Shown one piece after another: positions 29,239-38,272 of a stretch of 64,000 nt of DNA. The stretch is from Streptomyces sp. R21. GTDB lineage: Bacteria; Actinomycetota; Actinomycetes; Streptomycetales; Streptomycetaceae. The number at the start of each line of letters is the position of its first letter. Position 1 is the stretch's first letter. The notes below the pieces were generated by a model, which searched no databases, was not told where the DNA came from, and was given only the letters and a program-made list of their open reading frames with translations. The translations under genes were made by a program, and so were the position numbers. Location: the NCBI RefSeq assembly GCF_041051975.1, contig NZ_CP163435.1, positions 2,852,001-2,916,000 on the forward strand, in the 5' to 3' direction.

Positions 29239-29514
29239 ATGAGCGTTTTTGCACGACTTCTCCGGAAGTCGAAGGCTACGGAGGAGGCGTCAACCGCCAA
29301 GGTGCAGGCCGACACGCTGACGGCCGAACCGGCGGCGGAGGTGGCGGAAGAGGCCAAGGAGTCGTCCGAGGCCGAGGGCAAGGGCGAGGGCGAGGGCAAG
29401 GTCACGGCGGAGGAGACCGCCGAGGCCGCCACCACGGAGGACGTCGAGATCCCCCAGCAGCAGACCGCCGAGAAGGCCGCCGACAACGAGGCGGGCGAGA
29501 GCGCCCGCAAGTAA
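29239..29514 (+). CDS. Small acidic protein (annotated 'gliding motility protein' in some streptomycetes)
   Basis: 91 residues: a short basic N-terminus MSVFARLLRKSK, then a highly acidic Ala/Glu-rich body, ending EKAADNEAGESARK. It is probably largely disordered. I recall close relatives annotated without evidence as gliding motility proteins in Streptomyces; no function is established. The ATG at 29239 follows GGAG at five bases. It is divergent from miaA and 24 bases upstream of the antitoxin-like gene, so the two likely form an operon. Confidence 0.8.
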   Translation: MSVFARLLRKSKATEEASTAKVQADTLTAEPAAEVAEEAKESSEAEGKGEGEGKVTAEETAEAATTEDVEIPQQQTAEKAADNEAGESARK

Positions 29515-29538
29515 CTGCCCCGCGAGAAAAGGTGGACC

Positions 29539-29802
29539 ATGGGTCTCCTGGACAATCTGAAAGCCAAGCTGGCCCCGGCCAAGGGCAAGGTCTCACACCT
29601 CGCGCAGCAGCACGGGGGCAAGATCGAGCACGGTCTCGACAAGGCCGCCAAGGTGGTCGACGAGAAGACCAAGGGCAAGTACAGCGACAAGATCCAGACG
29701 GGCACGGGCAAGGCCAAGCACGCCATGGACCGCCTCGCGCACAAGGAGGACGGCGGCACCACGCCTCCCACGGACGTACCCCCGTCGCCTCCGGCTTCCT
29801 GA
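29539..29802 (+). CDS. MT0933-type antitoxin-like small protein
   Basis: 87 residues, basic and helical: MGLLDNLKAKLAPAKGKVSH, then HGLDKAAKVVDEKTKGKYSD and KIQTGTGKAKHAMDRL, ending in a Pro-rich tail. This is the pattern of the MT0933 antitoxin family (Rv0909-like), common in actinobacteria. No toxin gene is adjacent; the partner upstream is an acidic protein. The ATG follows AGGTGG at three bases. The antitoxin label is by family only and may not describe its role here. Confidence 0.8.
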   Translation: MGLLDNLKAKLAPAKGKVSHLAQQHGGKIEHGLDKAAKVVDEKTKGKYSDKIQTGTGKAKHAMDRLAHKEDGGTTPPTDVPPSPPAS

Positions 29803-29815
29803 ACGGCACACACCC

Positions 29816-29851
29816 CGGACGGCCGCGGAGCACCAGGCTCCCGGCCGTCCG
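29816..29851. terminator. Terminator between antitoxin-like gene and dioxygenase-like gene
   Basis: CGGACGGCCG pairs perfectly with CGGCCGTCCG, and an inner GGAG pairs with CTCC. It lies in the convergent gap and serves both sides. Confidence 0.8.
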
Positions 29852-29893
29852 CCGTGTCCGCGCTCGTCCCACGTGTGAGCCGGCGGCGGGCCG

Positions 29894-30613
29894 TCAGGAC
29901 CAGGCCGCCACCAGGTAGCCCACCCCGTACGGCGCGTCCTCGTAGAGGAGCGCTCCCGCGAGGCCCGCGCCCTCGGCCGCACCGGCGAGCACCTGCCAGG
30001 GGGCCCGCCCTGACACCTTCAGCTCGTAGGCCAGCTCGGCGTCCAGCGCCTTCAGCGCCGTCACGTCCGCCGCGCCCAGCGCCCGCGCGAGCGCCGCGTC
30101 GAAAGGCGCCGCGCGCTCGTCGAGATACCCCGGCGCCTTGAGCGTCCGGCAGGCACTGCCGTCACCCATCACCAGCAGGGCCACCCGCCCGGCCCGTCCT
30201 GCGATCCCCTCACCGGCCTGGAAGCACCGGTCCGCAGCGAGGGGCTCGCCCACACCGAGGCCTTCGACGGGCGCGTCGGACCAGCCCGTGCGCTCCAGCA
30301 GCCAGGCGGCGACGGCGAGCGACGGCGGCAGCTCCCGCTCCGGCTCCATCGAGTTCCGCTCACCGCCGCCCAGACGTACGTCGAGATCGACGCCGAAGCC
30401 GCGGAACGAGCCCGGCGCGCCCTGCGGGAACGGACCCCGCCCGCTCTGCTCCGCGGGCCCCACGACGATCAGCCGATCCGGGCGTGAGGCGGCGAGCACG
30501 CCCAGGGCGTCCGTGCAGGCCGCGCGGGCGGCGTCCAGCTCGGGCGCCGCACCCGCGGCGACCTCGGGCACGAGCAGCGGCGGACAGGGGCACACGGCGG
30601 CGGCGACAAGCAT
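29894..30613 (-). CDS. Class III extradiol dioxygenase subunit B-like protein
   Basis: 239 residues related to the LigB/MEMO fold: the opening MLVAAAVCPCPPLLVPEV and the core DRLIVVGPAEQSG and LLVMGDGSACR are typical of the Streptomyces group. The metal-binding His pattern of true dioxygenases is not obvious, so catalytic activity is doubtful. It is the last gene of a probable miaB - 101-residue protein - this gene operon. TACGCT lies seven bases before the ATG. Confidence 0.75.
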   Translation of the reverse strand: MLVAAAVCPCPPLLVPEVAAGAAPELDAARAACTDALGVLAASRPDRLIVVGPAEQSGRGPFPQGAPGSFRGFGVDLDVRLGGGERNSMEPERELPPSLAVAAWLLERTGWSDAPVEGLGVGEPLAADRCFQAGEGIAGRAGRVALLVMGDGSACRTLKAPGYLDERAAPFDAALARALGAADVTALKALDAELAYELKVSGRAPWQVLAGAAEGAGLAGALLYEDAPYGVGYLVAAWS

Positions 30614-30651
30614 GATCGGCAGCGTACGCGCTCAGTGGCTGCTCGGTCGCT

Positions 30652-30957
30652 TCAGTAGCTGATGGGTCCCGAGTCCCACTCCAACTCGGTGATCAGGAAG
30701 TGGTACGCAAAGATGCTGCCGGACAGACCGTCGCCGATCACCATCCAGCCGTCATCGGTGCGGAAGCGGCGCATCCGCACCGGATGGCTCGGATGTCTCG
30801 GCTGATAGAGCCGTACGAACTCCCCGAACCGCTGCACGGCCTCAGCGCGGGTGCCGTCCACCGTGGCCATCGTCGGGTACGGCTCCCGCGCGTGGACCCC
30901 GGCCGGCTTCATCAGGAGCAGCACCCAGCGGGCCGTACGCCCGTCCCCCGTCGTCAT
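30652..30957 (-). CDS. Conserved hypothetical protein
   Basis: 101 residues, MTTGDGRTARWVLLLMKPAG... to ELEWDSGPISY. There is no signal peptide, membrane segment or recognised domain; FRTDDGWMVIGDG and SIFAYHFLITELEW suggest a small beta-rich fold. The ATG at 30957 follows GGGGAG at five bases. It starts 11 bases after the miaB stop, so it is almost certainly co-transcribed with miaB. Function unknown. Confidence 0.75.
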   Translation of the reverse strand: MTTGDGRTARWVLLLMKPAGVHAREPYPTMATVDGTRAEAVQRFGEFVRLYQPRHPSHPVRMRRFRTDDGWMVIGDGLSGSIFAYHFLITELEWDSGPISY

Positions 30958-30968
30958 GACTCTCCCCG

Positions 30969-32495
30969 TCAGTCGCAGCCGCAGGCGCTGCCCGTCGCGA
31001 CCGGCAGCGCCTGCGGAACGCCGATCTTCGGCAGGCCCAGCATCACACCCGCCGGCTTCGCGGCCTCGGCGGCGTTGCGCTTGTCCCAGGCGTCCCCCGC
31101 GCGCGTGCGGCGCACCTTCAGGACGGCGCCTTCGGCGAGCAGGTGGTGCGGGGCGGCGTACGTGATCTCGACGGTGACCACGTCGCCGGGGCGGACCTCC
31201 TCGTCCGGCTTCGTGAAGTGCACCAGGCGGTTGTCGGGGGCGCGGCCGGAGAGGCGGTGGGTGGCGCCGTCCTTGCGGCCCTCGCCCTCGGCGACCATCA
31301 GCTCCAGGGTGCGGCCGACCTGCTTCTTGTTCTCGTCCCAGGAGATCGCCTCCTGGAGGGCGACGAGACGCTCGTAGCGCGCCTGGACGACCTCCTTGGG
31401 GATCTGCCCCTCCATGGTGGCCGCGGGGGTTCCGGGGCGCTTGGAGTACTGGAACGTGAACGCCTGGGCGAAGCGGGCCTCGCGGACCGCGTGGAGGGTC
31501 TGCTCGAAGTCCTCCTCGGTCTCGCCGGGGAAGCCCACGATGATGTCGGTGGTGATCGCCGCGTGCGGGATCGCGGCACGGACCTTCTCGATGATCCCGA
31601 GGTACCGTTCCTGCCGGTACGAGCGGCGCATCGCCTTCAGGACGGTGTCCGAGCCGGACTGCATCGGCATGTGCAGCTGCGGCATCACGTTCGGCGTCTC
31701 GGCCATCGCGGCGATCACGTCGTCCGTGAAGTCGCGCGGGTGCGGGGACGTGAAGCGGACGCGCTCCAGACCCTCGATCGCGCCGCAGGCCCGCAGCAGC
31801 TTGCTGAACGCCTCACGGTCGCCGATGTCGCTCCCGTAAGCGTTGACGTTCTGCCCGAGCAGCGTGATCTCGGAGACGCCCTCGCCGACCAGCGCCTCGA
31901 TCTCCGCGAGGATGTCGCCGGTCCTGCGGTCCTTCTCCTTGCCGCGCAGCGCCGGCACGATGCAGAACGTGCAGGTGTTGTTGCAGCCGACGGAGATCGA
32001 CACCCAGGCCGCGTACGCGCTCTCGCGACGGGTCGGCAGCGTCGAGGGGAACGCTTCGAGAGATTCGGCGATCTCGACCTGCGCCTCTTCCTGCACGCGA
32101 GCGCGCTCCAGCAGGACGGGCAGCTTGCCGATGTTGTGCGTGCCGAAGACCACGTCCACCCAGGGCGCCCGCTGGACGATGGTGTCGCGGTCCTTCTGAG
32201 CGAGACAGCCACCGACCGCGATCTGCATGCCGGGGCGCTTCGTCTTCATCGGGGCGAGCCGCCCGAGGTTGCCGTAGAGGCGGTTGTCGGCGTTCTCCCG
32301 TACGGCGCAGGTGTTGAAGACGACGACATCGGCGTCGCCGTCCGAACCGTCGGCCGCACGCACGTAACCGGCCCCTTCGAGCAGGCCGGACAATCGCTCG
32401 GAGTCGTGGACGTTCATCTGACACCCGTAAGTGCGTACTTCGTAGGTCTTGGGTTCCTGAACGTCCACTGCCTGACTCCGGTCGCTGCTGCTCAT
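30969..32495 (-). CDS. miaB: tRNA-2-methylthio-N6-dimethylallyladenosine synthase MiaB
   Basis: 508-residue radical SAM methylthiotransferase adding a methylthio group to i6A37. N-terminal UPF0004 domain with cluster Cys in [26 protein letters not shown] and AVGGCLAQ. Radical SAM CxxxCxxC is seen as [13 protein letters not shown]. The C-terminal TRAM domain spans about residues 380-450. About 30 extra residues follow it, ending in GSACGCD, an actinobacterial tail. TACCCT lies six bases before the ATG. It acts after MiaA. Confidence 0.97.
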   Translation of the reverse strand: MSSSDRSQAVDVQEPKTYEVRTYGCQMNVHDSERLSGLLEGAGYVRAADGSDGDADVVVFNTCAVRENADNRLYGNLGRLAPMKTKRPGMQIAVGGCLAQKDRDTIVQRAPWVDVVFGTHNIGKLPVLLERARVQEEAQVEIAESLEAFPSTLPTRRESAYAAWVSISVGCNNTCTFCIVPALRGKEKDRRTGDILAEIEALVGEGVSEITLLGQNVNAYGSDIGDREAFSKLLRACGAIEGLERVRFTSPHPRDFTDDVIAAMAETPNVMPQLHMPMQSGSDTVLKAMRRSYRQERYLGIIEKVRAAIPHAAITTDIIVGFPGETEEDFEQTLHAVREARFAQAFTFQYSKRPGTPAATMEGQIPKEVVQARYERLVALQEAISWDENKKQVGRTLELMVAEGEGRKDGATHRLSGRAPDNRLVHFTKPDEEVRPGDVVTVEITYAAPHHLLAEGAVLKVRRTRAGDAWDKRNAAEAAKPAGVMLGLPKIGVPQALPVATGSACGCD

Positions 32496-32534
32496 GTGAC
32501 AAGGGTAGGCGGTGCCCGGAGTACCTCCCGTCGC

Positions 32535-32960
32535 CTAGGCCCCAGGGGCCGCCCAGCCCTGGCGGCGAAGGATCTCCGAGACGTCCGGCGCGCGGTAGTG
32601 CTCCCCCTTCAGGACCTTGCCGTCGGCCCGGCGGGCGACATCGCCGTCCGGGCCGAGCTTGGTCATGTTGGCCCGGTGGATCTCGGCGATCACCGCGTCC
32701 AGGTCGATCCCGTGGACGAGCGCGGTGCCGTACGCCACGTAGACGACGTCCGCCAGCTCGTGCGCGAGCCGGTCGAGCGGACCCGTCACCGCCACCTCGG
32801 CGACTTCCGCCGCCTCCTCGGCGAGCAGCTCACCGCGGTGGGCGGCCAGCTCCGCGGAGACCTCCGTCGGCGCGCTGCGGACGTCGAGTCCGAAGGCGCG
32901 GTGGAACTCACGGACCAGGGAGGCGGGGGAAGGGGCCGAGGAGGCGGAAGCAGGCTGCAT
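32535..32960 (-). CDS. MazG-like nucleotide pyrophosphohydrolase domain protein
   Basis: 141-residue all-alpha NTP pyrophosphatase of the MazG-like type. It has the metal-binding ELLAEEAAEVAEVAV (ExxEE pattern) and ELADVVYVAYGTALVHGID (the E-x-x-D half). Such small proteins hydrolyse aberrant (d)NTPs to monophosphates. The first 15 residues are Ala/Ser/Pro-rich. The ATG at 32960 has TAGGGT six bases upstream, a leaderless signature. It lies just upstream of miaB on the same strand, 39 bases away, and is divergent from the TAXI gene. Confidence 0.9.
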   Translation of the reverse strand: MQPASASSAPSPASLVREFHRAFGLDVRSAPTEVSAELAAHRGELLAEEAAEVAEVAVTGPLDRLAHELADVVYVAYGTALVHGIDLDAVIAEIHRANMTKLGPDGDVARRADGKVLKGEHYRAPDVSEILRRQGWAAPGA

Positions 32961-33042
32961 TCGGCGACCCTACGACCGGCACCGGGCCCCCTGTGAGCCC
33001 GGCCCTGGTCAGGACGGTGCCCGGACTGGCAGGATCGCGCGC

Positions 33043-34041
33043 ATGTTCCAGGCACTCCCCCGTATCGGCCGACGCGGCGCGCTGCTCGGCACGGCGGCCA
33101 CCGCCGTGGTCCTCGGGCTGCTGCTGTGGTGGCTGCTGCCCCTGGGTGAGGAGTCTCCGAGCGGGACGATCACGTTCAGCACGGGCACCCCGACCGGGGT
33201 CTACCAGAAGTACGGCACGATGCTTCAGGACGAGATCGCCAAGGACATGCCGAACCTGGACGTACGGCTGCGGAACAGCGACGGGTCCCAGGAGAACGTC
33301 CGGCGGGTGGCCACGGGCCAGGCCGACTTCACCATCGCGGCGGCCGACGCCGTGGAGGCGTACATGCTCCGGGGCACGCGCGGATCGGACATGCTGCGCG
33401 GCTGCGCCCGCCTCTACGACGACTACGTGCACGTGGTGGTCCCGCGCTCGTCATCCGTGAAGTCGGTGGCGGACCTGCGGGGCAAGAAGGTCGCAGTCGG
33501 ACCGAGCGGATCAGGAGTGCGGCTGATCGCGGACCATGTCCTCCAGGCCGCCGGGCTCGATCCGAAGCAGGACATCGTGCCGCTCCCCGACGGGATCGGG
33601 ACCATGCCCTCGCTGCTCAAGCAGCACAAGATCGATGCCTTCTTCTGGTCGGGCGGTCTGCCGACGAGCGCCGTGCAGGAGCTCTCGCAGAGCTTCAAGA
33701 TCAAGCTGGTGCCGATCGGCGCCGACCTGGTCGAGAAGCTGCACCAGCAGGGCGGTGCCTCCAGCTTCTACCGGGCCGCCGTGATGCCGGCCGACGCCTA
33801 TCCCAAGGCGCAGCTGGGCCAGGCCGTACAGACCGTGGCCGTCGCGAACCTGCTGATCACACGAGAGGACTCGGACCCGAAGCTCACCGAGGAGCTCACC
33901 CGCACGGTGATCAACAGCCGCGATCACATCGGCGCGGTGGTGCACGCGGCCCAGCTGGTCGACCTGCGGACGGCCGTGTACACCGACCCGCTGCAACTGC
34001 ACGAAGGGGCACGGCGCTACTACCGCTCGGTCAAGCCGTAG
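33043..34041 (+). CDS. TAXI family TRAP transporter solute-binding protein
   Basis: 332 residues. An N-terminal hydrophobic segment (TAAVVLGLLLWWLL type) serves as signal or anchor and has no lipobox. The body matches TAXI (TRAP-associated extracytoplasmic immunogenic) binding proteins: SGTITFSTGTPTGVYQKYG, RRVATGQADFTIAAADAVEA, DLRGKKVAVGPSGSGVR, and KQHKIDAFFWSGGLPTSAV. Such proteins normally deliver dicarboxylates or glutamate-like ligands to a TRAP permease, but no DctM/fused permease is nearby. It is convergent with gluK, so it may have a sensory role with that kinase; this is inference only. Confidence 0.9.
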   Translation: MFQALPRIGRRGALLGTAATAVVLGLLLWWLLPLGEESPSGTITFSTGTPTGVYQKYGTMLQDEIAKDMPNLDVRLRNSDGSQENVRRVATGQADFTIAAADAVEAYMLRGTRGSDMLRGCARLYDDYVHVVVPRSSSVKSVADLRGKKVAVGPSGSGVRLIADHVLQAAGLDPKQDIVPLPDGIGTMPSLLKQHKIDAFFWSGGLPTSAVQELSQSFKIKLVPIGADLVEKLHQQGGASSFYRAAVMPADAYPKAQLGQAVQTVAVANLLITREDSDPKLTEELTRTVINSRDHIGAVVHAAQLVDLRTAVYTDPLQLHEGARRYYRSVKP

Positions 34042-34075
34042 CCGTGGCCACGCCCCCGGCGCCGCAAGGCCCCGG

Positions 34076-35482
34076 TCAGGTGTTCGGCCCCGACCTCGGC
34101 ACCGTCACCGTCACCTTCAGGCCGTGCGGTTCGTGATGGGCGTACGCGATGGAGCCGCCGCCGGCCGCGAGAAGCACCCGGGAGATGGACAGGCCGAGGC
34201 CCGAGCCCTTGATGTTCTGGTGGCCCGGGCTGCGCCAGAAGCGGTCGCCGATGCGGGCCAGCTCGTCGTCGGTGAGCCCCGGACCGCCGTCGGTGACGAC
34301 GACGGTCGAGACCTCGCCGTTCGCCGAGACGGCCACCTCGACGCTCTCCCCTTCCGGCGTGAACTTCAGCGCGTTGTCGATCACCGCGTCCAGCGCGCTG
34401 GACAGGGTGACCGGATCGGCCCAGGCGGTGACCGCCGGGCAGTTCCCCGCCAGGCGTACGCCCTTGCTCGCGGCGAGCGCTGACCAGGACGCCACACGTT
34501 CGGCCGTCAGTTCGCCGATGTCGGTGAGCCGCAGATCCGCCTCGGCGTGCTCGGCGAGCGCCAGGTCCAGGAGGTCGTCGAGGACCTCGGCGAGACGCTT
34601 GCCCTCGGTGCGGACCGAGGCGATCTCCTCGTTGCCCTCCGGCAGTTCGAGGGCGAGCAGCTCGATGCGCAGCAGCAGCGCCGAGAGCGGGTTGCGCAGC
34701 TGGTGCGAGGCGTCGGCGACGAAGGCGCGCTGCTGCTCCAGAACGTCTTCGACGTTGTCCGCCATCTCGTTGAACGACCGGGCCAGGCGCCGGAGTTCCG
34801 GTGGCCCGCCGGCGGCCGCGACGCGGGACTTCAGGCGTCCGGTGGCGATGTCGTGGGTGGTGGCGTCAAGGACGCGCACCGGCCGCAGCACCCAGCCGGT
34901 CAGCCGCAGCGCGGCGCCGACCGCGAGGAGCATCGCGGCGATCTCGCCCGCGCCGATGAGCAGCCAGCCGTGCAGCGTCTTCGAACGCATCTGCCCGGTG
35001 GGCGAGTCGGTGACCACGACTCCTATGACGTCACCGTCCCTGATCACCGGGGACGCGACGACCAGTCGGCTCCGCTGCCAGGGCCAGACCTGCTTCGGAT
35101 CGTGGCTGCGGCGCCCCAGGAGCGCCTCGTCGAAGGCGTCGCGACCCGCGCCCTCGTCGGGGAGGTACCAGTCGTCGGGCGCGTTCGCCATGGGCTCGTG
35201 GTTGCGGTAGAAGACGCCCGCCCGGATGCCGTACACGTCGTAGTACGCGGCGAGTTCCTTCTGCAAGGTCTCGCCGCGTTCGTCCGTGGCGCCCGCCGGA
35301 GCGCCGGAGGGCCGGTCGGTGACGAACTGGGCGAGGGCCGCGAAACGCGCCGTGTCGTCGATGCGGTCGACGACCACCTTCTGCTGCTGTGCCGCCGCGA
35401 GGCTCACCGCGAGCGGGAAGCCGAGGGCGAGCAGTACGGCGGCCATCAGGACGATGAGCAGCGGGAGAAGGCGTGTGCGCAC
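34076..35482 (-). CDS. gluK: Sensor histidine kinase, GluK-type
   Basis: 468-residue membrane sensor kinase: a transmembrane segment at 5-28, an extracytoplasmic sensor of about 130 residues (VVDRIDDTARFAALAQFVTD...), a second membrane segment near 175-195, HAMP, phosphoacceptor ADASHQLRNPLSALL, N box DNALKFTPEG, and the G boxes DGGPGLTDDEL and GSGLGLSISRVL. The start is GTG, eight bases after the response-regulator stop. In S. coelicolor the pair facing gluABCD is GluR-GluK, reported to sense extracellular glutamate; the symbol is given by this synteny. Confidence 0.9.
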   Translation of the reverse strand: MRTRLLPLLIVLMAAVLLALGFPLAVSLAAAQQQKVVVDRIDDTARFAALAQFVTDRPSGAPAGATDERGETLQKELAAYYDVYGIRAGVFYRNHEPMANAPDDWYLPDEGAGRDAFDEALLGRRSHDPKQVWPWQRSRLVVASPVIRDGDVIGVVVTDSPTGQMRSKTLHGWLLIGAGEIAAMLLAVGAALRLTGWVLRPVRVLDATTHDIATGRLKSRVAAAGGPPELRRLARSFNEMADNVEDVLEQQRAFVADASHQLRNPLSALLLRIELLALELPEGNEEIASVRTEGKRLAEVLDDLLDLALAEHAEADLRLTDIGELTAERVASWSALAASKGVRLAGNCPAVTAWADPVTLSSALDAVIDNALKFTPEGESVEVAVSANGEVSTVVVTDGGPGLTDDELARIGDRFWRSPGHQNIKGSGLGLSISRVLLAAGGGSIAYAHHEPHGLKVTVTVPRSGPNT

Positions 35483-35491
35483 CCGTACTCG

Positions 35492-36178
35492 CTACGACAC
35501 CGGGGCGACGAGTCGGTACCCGACGCCGCGCACGGTCTCGATCAGCGCCGGCATGCGCAGCTTGGAGCGCAGGGACGCGACATGCACCTCCAGGGTGCGT
35601 CCGGTCCCCTCCCAACTGGTGCGCCACACCTCGCTGATGATCTGCTCCCGGCGGAACACCACTCCGGGGCGCTGGGCCAGCAGCGCGAGAAGGTCGAACT
35701 CCTTGCGGGTCAGTTGGACAACCGAACCGTCCACGCTGACCTGACGGGTGGGGAGTTCGATGTGCATGGACCCGAGCCGCAGCGCGGTCTCCGCGGGCGA
35801 CGCGCCGTCGTCGTGCGCCGTGCGCCGACTGACGGCGTGGATCCGGGCGAGGAGCTCCCCCGTGTCGTACGGCTTCACTACATAGTCGTCGGCTCCGAGG
35901 TTGAGGCCGTGGATCCGGGAGCGCACGTCCGAGCGCGCGGTGACCATGATCACCGGCGTGCTGGTGCGCTTGCGGATCTTGCCGCAGACCTCGTAGCCGT
36001 CCTGGTCGGGCAGGCCCAGGTCGAGGAGCACCACGGCGAAGCCGGCGCCTTCCGGCACCAGCGCCTGGAGCGCCTCCTCGCCACTGCGGGCGTGCGTGAC
36101 GTCGAACCCGTGCCGCGCCAGGACCGCGGACAGGGCGGCGGCGACGTGGTTGTCGTCCTCGACGAGGAGCAGTCTCAT
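35492..36178 (-). CDS. gluR: OmpR-type response regulator, GluR-type
   Basis: 228-residue regulator. The receiver domain has acidic pocket LLVEDD, phosphoacceptor Asp in VLLDLGLPDQDGYE and Lys in DDYVVKPYDTGE. A C-terminal winged helix follows (LTRKEFDLLALLAQRPGVVFRRE, GRTLEVHVASLRSKL, IETVRGVGYRL). The ATG at 36178 follows GGAGGGGG. It is divergent from gluA and transcribed with gluK. By synteny with S. coelicolor GluR it should control gluABCD. Its upstream leader carries four phased repeats. Confidence 0.92.
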   Translation of the reverse strand: MRLLLVEDDNHVAAALSAVLARHGFDVTHARSGEEALQALVPEGAGFAVVLLDLGLPDQDGYEVCGKIRKRTSTPVIMVTARSDVRSRIHGLNLGADDYVVKPYDTGELLARIHAVSRRTAHDDGASPAETALRLGSMHIELPTRQVSVDGSVVQLTRKEFDLLALLAQRPGVVFRREQIISEVWRTSWEGTGRTLEVHVASLRSKLRMPALIETVRGVGYRLVAPVS

Positions 36179-36200
36179 CCCGGCCCCCTCCGGTTCATCG

Positions 36201-36291
36201 GTCGTACGGTCTCGGCTTGTAGAACGGTCGTGCGGGCTCGGCTCGCGCGGAACCGTCGTGCGGTTCCGGTGGGCCTGGAACAGTCGTGCGG
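36201..36291. repeat. Four phased GTCGTGCGG repeats upstream of gluR
   Basis: GTCGTACGG or GTCGTGCGG occurs at 36201, 36227, 36255 and 36283, spaced 26, 28 and 28 bases. The last three sit within GAAC-x-GTCGTGCGG contexts; the copy at 36249-36267 is a perfect inverted repeat, GGAACCG-TCGTG-CGGTTCC. The array lies 22-113 bases before the gluR start. Candidate operator array or structured leader. Confidence 0.6.
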
Positions 36292-36556
36292 TTCGGGCAC
36301 GTGGGTCGGGCGTGCCGAACAGCCGCACGCGCGCGTGCACCATGGCAGTCATTCCGATGGACAGGACGACGTCAAGAGGGTTCGGGTTGCAGGCGGCTTC
36401 CGTTATGCAGCCGGTACGCGGCCACGTGGCGTCAACTACGTGGAGTATCCGCACGCTATCGGATCGTTATGCTCAATTTCCCCTCAGATGTAATGACGCT
36501 GGTCGCACGGGGTCACTACTGTCCTCCGCAACCGAGGAGGACGGAGCCAAAAAGCG
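36292..36556. other. gluR/gluA divergent control region
   Basis: No gene is seen in this part of the 378-base divergent gap. An AT-richer patch around 36450-36500 probably holds the gluA promoter. No single promoter match is strong enough to place. Confidence 0.4.
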
Positions 36557-37333
36557 ATGACCGAAGTATCGGTGGCCAAGGACGCCGTGGCCGCGACCGA
36601 GGAACTGGTCGTCCTGAAGAGCGTCAACAAGCACTTCGGCGCGTTGCACGTGCTCCAGGACATCGACCTGACGATCGCCCGGGGCGAGGTCGTCGTGGTG
36701 ATCGGGCCCTCCGGGTCCGGGAAGTCCACCCTTTGCCGCACGATCAACCGCCTGGAGACCATCGACTCGGGCGCCATCTCGATCGACGGCAAGCCGCTGC
36801 CCGCCGAGGGCAAGGGACTCGCCCGGCTGCGGGCCGACGTGGGCATGGTCTTCCAGTCCTTCAACCTCTTCGCGCACAAGACCGTGCTCGAGAACGTGAT
36901 GCTGGGCCAGATCAAGGTCCGCAAGGCCGACAAGAAGGCCGCGGAGGAGAAGGCCCGGGGGCTGCTCGACCGCGTCGGCGTCGGCACCCAGGCGGACAAG
37001 TACCCCGCTCAGCTCTCGGGTGGCCAGCAGCAGCGCGTCGCCATCGCGCGGGCGCTGGCGATGGACCCCAAGGTCATGCTCTTCGACGAGCCGACCTCGG
37101 CACTCGACCCCGAGATGATCAACGAGGTCCTGGAAGTCATGCAACAGCTCGCACGCGACGGCATGACCATGATCGTCGTCACCCACGAAATGGGTTTCGC
37201 TCGTTCGGCTGCGAACCGTGTGGTGTTCATGGCTGACGGACGCATCGTCGAAGAGGCTGTGCCGGACCAGTTCTTCAGCAATCCCCGCAGCGACCGGGCC
37301 AAGGATTTCCTGTCGAAGATCCTGCACCACTGA
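36557..37333 (+). CDS. gluA: Glutamate ABC transporter ATP-binding protein
   Basis: 258-residue ATPase of the polar amino acid uptake family (GlnQ/GluA). Walker [14 protein letters not shown] near residue 55, Q-loop [18 protein letters not shown], signature [16 protein letters not shown], Walker [15 protein letters not shown], switch His in [10 protein letters not shown]. It is about 15 residues longer than usual at the N-terminus ([17 protein letters not shown]). First gene of a gluABCD-type operon divergent from gluR. Confidence 0.95.
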   Translation: MTEVSVAKDAVAATEELVVLKSVNKHFGALHVLQDIDLTIARGEVVVVIGPSGSGKSTLCRTINRLETIDSGAISIDGKPLPAEGKGLARLRADVGMVFQSFNLFAHKTVLENVMLGQIKVRKADKKAAEEKARGLLDRVGVGTQADKYPAQLSGGQQQRVAIARALAMDPKVMLFDEPTSALDPEMINEVLEVMQQLARDGMTMIVVTHEMGFARSAANRVVFMADGRIVEEAVPDQFFSNPRSDRAKDFLSKILHH

Positions 37334-37390
37334 CGCGCGCGTTCCCACCACTGAAGCCTGCATCTCTTCACCACCCAAAGGATGTTCACC

Positions 37391-38233
37391 ATGAAGCTCC
37401 GCAAGGTCACCGCCGCTTCGGCCGTCGTGCTCGCCCTCGCGGTCACCGCCACGGCGTGCGGTTCCGACGACAAGAAGGACAGCGGCTCGTCCAGCAGCGG
37501 CGGCGGCAAGATCAAGATCGGTATCAAGTACGACCAGCCCGGTCTGGGCCTGAAGAAGCCCGACGGTTCGTTCGCCGGCTTCGACGTGGACGTGGCGACG
37601 TACGTGGCGGGCAAGCTCGGCTACAAGCCCAGCCAGATCGAGTGGGTCGAGACCAAGAGCGCCGACCGTGAGAACGCCCTCGCCCGCGGCGACGTGAAGT
37701 TCATCGCGGCCACGTACTCGATCACCGACGAGCGCAAGCAGAAGGTCGACTTCGCCGGCCCCTACCTGCTGGCCCACCAGGACCTGCTGGTCAAGAAGGC
37801 CTCGGACATCAGCAAGGCCACGGACCTCAACGGCAAGAAGCTGTGTTCCGTGACCGGCTCCACCTCGGCGCAGAACGTCCACGACACGATCGCCCCGAAG
37901 GCTCAGCTGAAGGAGTACAGCGGCTACTCGGAGTGCATCGCCGCGCTGCAGAACGGCGCGGTGGACGCGGTGACCACCGACGACTCGATCCTCGCGGGCT
38001 TCGCCGCGCAGGACAAGTACAAGGACCAGTTCAAGCTCGCCGGGCTCAAGCTCAGCAACGAGAACTACGGCATCGGCGTCAAGAAGGGCGACACCGCGAC
38101 CGTCAACAAGATCAACGACGCCTTGACGACGATGGTCAGTGACAAGGCCTGGCAGAAGGCGGTCGACGCCAACTTCGGCCCGGCCGGTTACAAGAACGAG
38201 CCCGCGCCGAAGATCGGCCAGATCGTCAAGTAA
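37391..38233 (+). CDS. gluB: Glutamate ABC transporter substrate-binding lipoprotein
   Basis: 280-residue family 3 extracellular solute-binding protein. The signal peptide ends at the lipobox ALAVTATACGSDD. A Ser/Gly-rich linker leads to the bilobal domain: IKIGIKYDQPGLGLKKPDG, DVDVATYVAGKLGY, and ENALARGDVKFIAATYSITDE, typical of glutamate/aspartate binders. ATG 37391 is preferred to 37382, because AAAGGA is nine bases ahead of the former and overlaps the latter. It captures glutamate at the cell surface for GluCD. Confidence 0.95.
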   Translation: MKLRKVTAASAVVLALAVTATACGSDDKKDSGSSSSGGGKIKIGIKYDQPGLGLKKPDGSFAGFDVDVATYVAGKLGYKPSQIEWVETKSADRENALARGDVKFIAATYSITDERKQKVDFAGPYLLAHQDLLVKKASDISKATDLNGKKLCSVTGSTSAQNVHDTIAPKAQLKEYSGYSECIAALQNGAVDAVTTDDSILAGFAAQDKYKDQFKLAGLKLSNENYGIGVKKGDTATVNKINDALTTMVSDKAWQKAVDANFGPAGYKNEPAPKIGQIVK

Positions 38234-38272
38234 GGCCGGGTCCCGGCCCAGGGCCACCGCAGGGTTCCTCGG

